Part shown: piece after piece, positions 56,721 through 64,000 of the stretch
How the letters are laid out: every line of letters starts with the position of its first letter
How positions within the stretch are numbered: position 1 is the stretch's first letter
DNA from: Neocallimastix lanati (nom. inval.)
Taxonomy: Eukaryota > Neocallimastigomycota > Neocallimastigomycetes > Neocallimastigales > Neocallimastigaceae
DNA length: 64,000 nt
Assembly: GCA_016946835.1 (NCBI GenBank)
Contig: JACVTC010000057.1
Location: 951,001-1,015,000, forward strand
Direction: 5' to 3'
Made by a program: the position numbers and the translations under genes
Notes under the pieces: generated by a model
Told to the model about the DNA's origin: nothing
The model's database searches: none
What the model saw: the letters and a program-made list of their open reading frames with translations, nothing else

Positions 56721-57460
56721 GGGCTCTTTGATAAGTTTTTAGTACTTCTTCATTTTCAGTTTCATTAGTATTAGTATTACTAATATTATTATTATTATAA
56801 TTAATATTATTATTATTATAATTATGATTATGATTATGATTATGATTATGATTATGATTATGATTATAATGACTATTATTATTGTAAATATTAATAATAT
56901 TATTATTGATATTAGGTTTGAAATGCTTAATAATATTATTATTGGTAAAATTAGATTTTCTTTTATTATTTCTATTAATATTTAAGTTATTATTTGAATT
57001 ATTGTTAATAAAATTATTAATAATAATATTATATTTTTATATTCATTTGATAAAAAATTTTATTAGCAAAATTTTGATCATTATACATTATTTGAAAATT
57101 TTGTATTATTATTATTATTATTTATATCATAAGAATTTTCGCTGCTTGAAAAATTTTTATTGGTTATTTTATTGGTATTTGGATTTTGATTAAAATTTTT
57201 TAAATTTTGATTAAATTCTGAATTTGTATCTAAAAATTTTAACCATTGTTTTGAATTTTTGGGTCAGTAAAATTGTTATTATTAGAATTAATAAAATTAT
57301 TTGAAAAATTTTTATCATATAAATTATTATTATTATTATTATTGAAATTTTTATTTTTATTTTTATCATTTATGTAAATTATTTATTTTCGATATTATTA
57401 ATATAATTATTACGATTTTTATAATTTTTATTATAATATTGGTAGACTCGGGGTTGACAC
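56721..57460 (-). pseudogene. Asn-rich linker region of the Copia polyprotein, decayed
   Basis: Dominated by ATT/TTA trinucleotides that read as Asn codons on the minus strand (NNNNN, NFSSSENSYD), including a (GATTAT)n-type repeat at 56822-56866. It lies directly upstream of the RT, where Copia polyproteins have a variable linker after integrase. Confidence 0.4.
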
Positions 57461-57464
57461 TTAG

Positions 57465-57518
57465 ATATTTAAAATCAAGCAGGGGGGGACGGGTATTACC
57501 CTGCTTTGATTTTAAATA
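57465..57518. other. GC-rich hairpin, about 20-bp stem
   Basis: TATTTAAAATCAAGCAGGG (57465-57483) pairs with CCCTGCTTTGATTTTAAATA (57499-57518) with one bulged base. The loop is G-rich (GGGGACGGG). It is preceded by GGTAGACTCGGGGTTGACAC. Such G/C content is exceptional in this window. Confidence 0.7.
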
Positions 57519-58477
57519 AAAAAAAATAATAATTCTTTTTTTAAAAGTTATTTATTTATTTTTTTTTATTAATATAAAATTTTTTATTTAAAGTACACAT
57601 ATTTAATTTTTAAGAAATTGTTACAATATTTATATTTTTTTATAAATTTAAAGTATAATTAATTGTTTATAATTTAAGTAATTTTATAGAATTATTGAAT
57701 TAATTTTATATCAATAATTCATTTTTGTTTTAATTTTTGTAAATATAATAATATAATATTCAAATATAATTTAATTAAAAATAATTATAAAATAAATATA
57801 TAGAAAATAGTTTTTACTATTTTCTTTGATATTTTTAAGTTAAATAAATTGTTTTTAAAGATTAATATAATAAATTTAATAATCTTTAATTATTTTAAAT
57901 AATACTTGTAATTATTTTCAAAATAAAATAAAATTTTTATAATATTTAATTAATAAATTTGATAATATTTAAATAATAATTTTTATAATAAGTAAAAATT
58001 TTTAATAATAATTTTTAATAATAAATTTAATTAATAATCTTAATAATTTTATAATAATATTTAATAGTTATAATAAATAAATTTTTATAATAATATTTAA
58101 TAATTTTAATAATTTTATAATATTAATAATTTATAATAATTTTTAGAATAATATTTAATTAATAATTTTAATAATTTTATAATAATTTTTATAATAATAT
58201 TTAATTAATAGTTTTAATAATTTAGTATCTTAAAAGTATAATTTTAATATTTACAATTGTATTTTAATATATACATATATTTAATAATATAACAATAAAG
58301 TAATTAATTAAAATTTATTTACATTATTTACAAGTGTAAATTAATTTATATCAAAATAAATTAAATTTACAATGAGGTTTAGGTTATGAAGAATATAGGA
58401 AAGTACAATTTAGTAAAGAATTATTAATAATAAAATAAAGGTTATTAATTCATTCTTTACCAATATATATTGTTTCA
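57519..58477. other. AT-rich filler between hairpin and SINE
   Basis: Nearly pure A/T with TAATAATTTTA-like degenerate repeats from 57950 to 58210. No coding content. Confidence 0.55.
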
Positions 58478-59010
58478 GGTTCTATCCTGGCTGTTAAGGC
58501 GTTACGTCATAGAGCATAAGGCTCCTGGTTCGAACCCGCTCTATGACCTTATCAGTTTTCCCTTCGGGTTTTAATGATAATGCGTTGATAGAGCAATTAC
58601 AGGTAAGTATATTGGATAAGTATGATGGATTTGTGGGTGATTTTGACTCTGGTCAAAACTAAGGTGTTTTTTGGGCATATTTAGGAAAAACGGCACAAAC
58701 ATGTCTAGATACTTAAGTTATATCCAAATTGTAAATAATATGGTCAATTTCCTTAATTATACCATCTCAAAAACTAATTAAGATTTCTGCTATTCCCGAT
58801 GATAGAGGGGTGGGTGGTATGACGGTCAGTCTGGATTTTCATAATCTGTTGGGACCATGCCTAGTACTTTAAATCCCTCTTAGAGGTAGTAGAGCGTCGA
58901 CGTCAAAATGATAAGGCATGTAAGGATCTGTTCCTTAAAATACACTCATGTGACCTATCAATGATGTAGAAATCATGTGAGAAAGTCTAAAAAAAAAAAA
59001 AAAAAAAAAA
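58478..59010 (+). mobile_element. tRNA-derived SINE with LINE-like 3' end
   Basis: The head 58478-58548 is tRNA-like: GGTTCTA pairs with TATGACC (6 of 7), A box TGGCTGTTAAGG (58488-58499), B box GGTTCGAACCC (58527-58537). These are internal RNA polymerase III promoter elements. A body of about 340 bp, G+C richer than the surroundings, follows. The 3' part 58891-58920 is identical in 29 of 30 positions to 25544-25573 of the LINE, and the element ends in AAAGTCTA-polyA like the LINE tails. The 10-mer AATATATATT occurs just before (58462-58471) and just after the poly-A (59015-59024) and may be the target-site duplication. It interrupts the Copia remnant. Confidence 0.75.
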
Positions 59011-59249
59011 TTATAATATATATTATTATAATAAAAATTAAGCTACTTTAAATAATTAAATAATTAATAAATAATTAAGTTCAAGCAAATATCTGCATTA
59101 ATTTAAATAAATAACAATATCATAACATTACTATATTAAATAGTTAAATATTATAATTTTTATTTATTTTTTCATCACAATTATTATTGATATTATTAGT
59201 ATTATTGTTAATTAAATTGTTATTATAGCAATTGTTAAATTTAGATTGA

Positions 59250-59673
59250 TTCATGCTCTTCCGTTGTAATAACACTCGTTAGTTAATTGGCCTTGTTGTC
59301 TATATAGGTATGACAATATTTGCTGGGATTCCTTTTTCTTTGGAAATTGTTTTGTCTGTGGCTTTTATTTCTATATCCTCTAGTAAATATTAAATTTAAG
59401 TCCATAGGATCATTATAATTATGACTCTAATTATTATGATTATTTTGTGGCTTGGTTATAATTTGTTCATTTATGCATCTGATAATGATAACCACGACTT
59501 TTGAATTTTTTTATCAATTTCCCCAAAGTTTTCATCATTTTTATCAGCTTCATAAAAAATATTGGAAGTGACGTAGTAAGAGAGGTCTTTAGCCTTCAAA
59601 ATGTTAGAAGGTAACTTTTCCACATCTTGAAATTGGAACCCTTGTTAACGAAACATTCAACTTTGTCAGTCAT
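59250..59673 (-). pseudogene. Copia gag fragment with zinc knuckle
   Basis: Starts MTDKVECFVNKGSNFKMWKS; later frames give ESWLSLSDA-like text and a C-terminal CHTYI..QG..TNECYYNGR, close to the CX2-YX3-G-H-X4-C nucleocapsid knuckle. Frames shift several times. The ATG is about 55 nt after the 5' LTR on this strand. Confidence 0.55.
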
Positions 59674-59728
59674 TTTCAAATGAAACTCTTACTCTATAAA
59701 AGATTGTTTATTAATTAATATAATTTTA

Positions 59729-59829
59729 TTATTTATAGAATATAATAAATGGTTAACAAAGATGTAAAGTACAGATAAAATATAATATTTTATTCGCTAC
59801 TGTATAACTTTATATTAATAAAGTTATCA
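59729..59829 (-). repeat. Candidate 5' LTR of the Copia-type element
   Basis: Shares GTACAGATAAAAT and TTATATTAATAAAGTTA with 55049-55239; shorter than its partner. Confidence 0.45.
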
Positions 59830-59833
59830 GTTT

Positions 59834-59873
<40 letters not shown>

Positions 59874-60622
59874 TTATCATTATTATTTATATAAAAAAAA
59901 TATTAGAGCATAAACAGCACAATTCAAAGCATAAATTATTCAAATTTTAATTATTATTTTTTATATAATAATAATAAAAAAAAAAAAAATAAAAATAAAA
60001 TACAACTATTCAAATTTTAAATATATAAATTATTAAGAAATAAAAAATATAAAATGAAAAAGCAAAAGATATAATTCCAATAGTTGGAATTATATTTATA
60101 TTTAAATCTTAATAAGTTATTTAAGAAATTACCATAGCAATAATATTCATATTGCATATAGTTAGTATGAATACTTATGTAAATATACATATATATATTT
60201 GATATTAGTATGTATTTATTCGAAGAATGTAAAAACCAGGATATATATATATTAAATTACATATAGGTTATGTAGTATAAAAAGTATATTAAATTTAGAT
60301 ATAAATATAGAACTTGAAACTCATGTTCATAATACTCAATTCATAATATTGTTTACTATACAATTCAAGTACTTTATAAATAGATATATATTATCAATAG
60401 AGGTTTCTTATATACATTTTAAAAATAAACCATATAATTGTTATATTTTTTTTTAAAAAAAAAAAAAAAAATTAAAGATAAATATTAATTCAACTACTCC
60501 ATATGAATATACATATATATTCTTTAAATTTAGTTATAATTTATATATGTTTATTAAAGGCATTTTAAATATATACAATATATTATTTTTTATTTTTCTA
60601 TTGTAACAATGATATAAACCAG

Positions 60623-60656
<34 letters not shown>

Positions 60657-60750
60657 ATATTCCATTTTTTTTATAAAATAAAATTATTTATTTAAATTTA
60701 AATGAAACTCTATCTTTGAAAATTGTAAGTTGAATCTGATTTTTAAAACA
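59830..60750. other. AT-rich spacer with one perfect hairpin
   Basis: (TTTA)n at 59833-59873 and A-runs. ATATAATTCCAA (60069-60080) and TTGGAATTATAT (60084-60095) form a perfect 12-bp stem with loop TAG. No gene seen. Confidence 0.55.
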
Positions 60751-60752
60751 AT

Positions 60753-60825
60753 TTTATACACATAAATATATGTTGTTGTTGCAACAATAATTCAATTTAG
60801 TACGAGAGGAACCATTGATTAACAT
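60753..60825 (+). pseudogene. Fragment of nuclear large-subunit rRNA around the sarcin-ricin loop
   Basis: 60797-60813 reads TTAGTACGAGAGGAACC, the universally conserved sarcin-ricin loop. Flanks also fit eukaryotic 28S: GCAACAATAATTCAAT before and ATTGATTAACA after, against GCAATAGTAATTCAAC and GTTGATTCACA in typical 28S. Differences are mostly C-to-T or G-to-A. Beyond about 70 bp the match fades into A/T. The eukaryotic GAGGAACC (not bacterial GAGGACC) argues against an organellar origin. It is a relic, not a functional gene. Confidence 0.65.
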
Positions 60826-61574
60826 TTAATAAAATATATATATTTCATGATATACTTTTCATACCTTTATATAACTATTAAATATAGGAAAATATTCATT
60901 TGTAATAACATAAAACTAAATAACCCATTTATATATTAAAGGTATATATAATTCAAATATTCAATTATTTATTATAATTTATAAAATAGGTTAAGAAATA
61001 CTTCCTTTTAATAGTTCTATATAATTCTATATATAAAAGTATATTTTATTTGTATATATTAATTCATTAACATTTAATTTCTTTTCAATATAAATATATA
61101 AAAATAAATATATATTTATATTTCATTTCATGACAATAATTATATACATTATTGTTATACGTTTTTTTCTTATTATTAAATTTAATAAATTCACAATTTT
61201 AAAAAAAAAAAAATTTTTTTTTTTGAATTATTCATATAAAATATTTAATATTTATTATAAGTATATTTTTCTAAATTATAAGAAATGGAATAAAGATTAA
61301 AAAAAAAAAAAAAAAAAAAATTCGATACAGTTGTTGGAATCAATGTTTTTTTTTTTTTGTTTTTTTTTGTTTTTACAATGAGGATAATATAAAAGGGATA
61401 AATATAGAATGAGAGGAAAAAAAAAAAAAAAAAAAAAAGAAAAAAGAAAAGAAATTTGGAAGTAAAAATAAAATAAAATTTTATAAAAAAATATAGTAAA
61501 AAAAATAAAAAATAATAAATATAATCAATTTATACTATATCTTAATTAGTTAATAATTTATATATATAATATAT
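60826..61574. other. AT-rich spacer
   Basis: A/T-rich with A-runs (61300-61320, 61421-61438). No gene seen. Confidence 0.55.
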
Positions 61575-61760
61575 ATATAAAATAAAATAAAATAAATAGT
61601 TGAATACTAATATAAAGTACAGATTAAATAAAATAAATTAAAATATTTTTCTTTTATTTTATATTTTATTTTTTTTTAAACCTATTATTTAAAAATATTA
61701 AAATCATCTTTTTATATATATATATATTCTTTCACTATCATAAAGACTATAATAAATTTA
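61575..61760. repeat. Dispersed single copy of the 27-28 kb tandem unit
   Basis: AAATAAATAGTTGAATACTA then TATAAAGTACAGATTAAATA followed by AAATTAAAAT matches the sub-repeat of the array at 27160-28420. TATCATAAAGACTATAATAAA further on may match the unit's anchor region. Confidence 0.55.
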
Positions 61761-62874
61761 ATCATAATAAACACTAACAAGACGTGACTATTTGGAAGAT
61801 CATGAGTCACAACCTCACAATAAACAATTAGTATATAATATATAAATAATATATAAATAATATATAAATATTTAAATTATTTACATTAAATTTTTTATAT
61901 TAATCTTTTTTTTTTTTTTGATAAAAATAGAATAAAATACATTTAAATCTTTATTGTTGAAAAGGTATTTAAAAAGATAATTATAAAAATATATTAATAA
62001 TAAAATATTAATATATTAAAGATGTAATAAATATAAAATATTAATATAATATCAGTTAATTAGTTATAGATTAGCCTTATCAAACATTAAATGTAGTAAA
62101 AAAATTTATTTATTTATTTATCTTTTTTATTTTTATCTTTATTTAATTCTTTAATATAAAAAAAAAATTTTTCAATTAAAAGTTTCTTTATATAAATCAA
62201 TTTTTTTTTTGAAAAAAAAAAAAAAATTAAATAAATAGACATAAATAATAATATAAATAAACTTTTTAACCACTTTTATAATATAAAATAAAACATGAAC
62301 AAACATTAATAAATATAAAAATAAAATTCTTTCTTTATTTTCTAAATCAACTGTTATATAATGTATATGAAACATATTAAAAGATTCAAAATTTTATTAT
62401 TGTTATGTTTTTAGATACTTTATATATATATATATTTTTTTGTTAACTTCTATTTCTTTCTTCTATTTTTATTTCTTTCTTTAAAAATTTACTGCATTAT
62501 TGCTTATTTTATTTATTTTATTTTATTTTTATTAATTATTTATGTTGTGTTAATGTTTTATTTATTATTTTTTTTTTTTTAATTTTTATTTATTTATGTA
62601 TTTTTATTTATCTTTTTTTATATTATTTTTTATTTCATTTTAGAAATTTTGAATTTTTTTATAATGTTATCTTCTTAATAAATTGATGTTTTTATTTTAC
62701 TTTCCTTTTTAAAAAAAATAAAAAAAGTTTTATAATATATATTTATCAATTAAATAATTATATATTTTTTATATTACTTTAATTTCTTTTTTTAAAAAAA
62801 AATGTTTAACGTTTTTAGTATTTTATATCAATTCAATTTTTCAGTAAATAATATAATTCTTTGAATTATTATGC
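61761..62874. other. AT-rich spacer, 3' flank of the Rho gene
   Basis: 61780-61825 is a little less biased (ACAAGACGTGACTATTTGGA) but unreadable. The minus-strand frame 62172-62375 is hydrophobic low complexity and not supported. Confidence 0.5.
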
Positions 62875-63740
62875 TTATAATAGTATACATGTACTCTTAT
62901 TCTTCTTCTTTCCTGATCGTACAGTTAAAGCAGCTCTGGTGGCACATTCGAAAACTTCATTTACACCATCTCTTTCTCTAGCTGAACATTCCATGTATTT
63001 GTAAGCCCCAATTTGATCGGCAACAGCTTTACCCTATTTTAAAAAAAATTTATATGTTATTATTTTTATATTATTTTCTTTTATCTTTAAACTTTAACTT
63101 ACTTCTTCATAAGTTACTGGTTTTTGATGAACTTTCTTTAATTCCTCAATAACTGCTGCATTGTTTCTTAAATCCTTCTTACAACCAACAAGAATGATTG
63201 GTAAACCAGAACAGAAGTGATAAACTTCTGAAACCCACTTAGAAGTAACGTTATCTAAACTATCTGGTGAATCAACAGAGAAACATATCAAAATAACATG
63301 AGAATCTGGATATGAAAGTGGACGTAAACGATCATAATCTTCTTGTCCTATTTACCATTTAATTTTTATATTTTTTAAAAATAATTGTGAATACTCTTTT
63401 TCAATCTATATAAATTTACTTATAAAAATATATAAAATTAATATATTTATTATATAATATATTTTTATTTACCAGCCGTATCCCATAAGGCTAATTCAAC
63501 ATGCTTTCCATCAACTTCAACATCAGCGACATAATTTTCAAAAACAGTTGGAACATAAACCTTTAATTATTATTATATATCATTTATTTTTAATATCATT
63601 TTTTATATTTATTTTTTTTTATTTTTTTATTATACAATACTTACTTCTGGGAAAGTACCCTTAGAGAAAACAATTAAAAGACAAGTTTTACCACAAGCAC
63701 CATCACCAACAATAACTAATTTTCGACGAATCTCTGACAT
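62875..63740 (-). CDS. rho1: Rho1/RhoA-type small GTPase, four exons
   Basis: Exons on the minus strand: 63645-63740, 63473-63560, 63103-63347 and 62875-63033; introns of 84, 125 and 69 bp have GT-AG ends and A/T-rich bodies. The joined frame is 588 bp, 195 residues plus TAA. It begins [19 protein letters not shown] (P-loop near 12-19), has switch [14 protein letters not shown], switch [15 protein letters not shown], the Rho insert region ([18 protein letters not shown]) and [18 protein letters not shown] replaces NKxD, as in many Rho1 proteins (GCKxDLR). The polybasic GKKKNKS precedes the CAAX box CILL, predicting geranylgeranylation and plasma-membrane anchoring. Family role: cell-wall (glucan synthase) and actin control. 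Length and motifs are those of a complete, functional gene. Confidence 0.95.
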
Positions 63741-64000
63741 TTTGAATCTAAATTTTTAATTTATTTTTAATATTTTTTATATTTTCATTAATAAATCTAT
63801 TCTTTATTTATTTGTAAACATATTTATAAATATATTTTTTTAATATCATCTTTATTTTCTAAATCCATATATCTTTTCTTTATTTTCCATTCCAATATTT
63901 TTATAAATTATTTAAATTTTTTGTTTATATTTGAAATTTAATATTTTGATTATAATTTCTTTTATATTCTTCATAAAGTTTTTATATATTTTTTTTCTTG
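63741..64000. other. Upstream region of the Rho gene
   Basis: A/T-rich, pyrimidine-biased on the plus strand. It should hold the 5' UTR and promoter, but no distinct box stands out. Confidence 0.4.

Larger units (their letters stand above)
55049..59829 (-). mobile_element. Degenerate Copia-type LTR retrotransposon with nested SINE
   Basis: Minus-strand order: 5' LTR (59729-59829), gag (59673-59250), [SINE at 58478-59010], A/T-rich filler, Asn-rich region, reverse transcriptase, RNase H, 3' LTR (55049-55239). Protease and integrase are not recognisable. Many stops and frameshifts, so it is dead. The RT-before-RNase H order with YVDD and the RNase H motif is diagnostic of Copia/Ty1 elements. 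Confidence 0.75.

Noticed and set aside
58478-58548. Functional tRNA gene
   Set aside because: A and B boxes fit but the T stem and anticodon arm do not pair properly; the continuation into a LINE-like poly-A tail makes it a SINE head.

Overview
The window is 64 kb of extremely AT-rich nuclear DNA, dominated by long A/T runs and microsatellites, with very few genes. It is eukaryotic: the Rho GTPase gene has three short GT-AG introns, and LINE, Copia-type, SINE-like and DNA-transposon remnants are present. The best guess is an anaerobic gut fungus (Neocallimastigomycota). Reasons are the near gene-free AT-rich spacers, asparagine homopolymers, a solute-binding-protein/7TM receptor remnant, a chitin-binding-type remnant and a small heat-shock protein with an acidic Asn-rich insert. 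A Dictyostelium-like genome is the main alternative, but gene density here looks too low for it. The assignment is inference.

Layout. 1-5.4 kb: LINE remnant on the minus strand, decayed chitin-binding-type fragment, then two short elements whose ends are built from a GCATTTCGCCA motif. 5.4-20.8 kb: gene desert of AT-rich DNA and microsatellites. 20.8-22.5 kb: six copies of a roughly 150-nt unit on the plus strand that all fold into the same three-helix structure with many compensatory base changes. This is the strongest candidate for an undescribed structured RNA or RNA-bearing repeat. 22.8-27.1 kb: broken LINE plus two further LINE 3' tails. 27.2-28.4 kb: five tandem copies of a unit of about 264 bp. 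30.5-31.8 kb: small heat-shock protein gene with a phased heat-shock-element array upstream. 32.4-33.8 kb: 5'-truncated LINE. 34.8-35.8 kb: intact seven-pass membrane protein gene. 39.0-41.3 kb: receptor pseudogene and another LINE tail. 42.9-48.3 kb: one 1806-residue low-complexity protein gene. 53.3-54.7 kb: MULE-like transposon remnant with 28-bp perfect terminal inverted repeats. 55.0-59.8 kb: ruined Copia-type element, minus strand, with a tRNA-derived SINE nested inside that carries the LINE 3' motif. 60.8 kb: a short fragment of nuclear LSU rRNA. 62.9-63.7 kb: a complete four-exon Rho1-type GTPase gene.

Only four protein genes look intact (small Hsp, seven-pass protein, low-complexity protein, Rho GTPase). 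They are unrelated housekeeping or stress/signalling genes and do not form a cluster. The rest is mobile-element history: at least five LINE 3' ends, a SINE sharing the LINE tail, and DNA transposons sharing one terminal motif. All calls were made by eye, without alignment or database searches.
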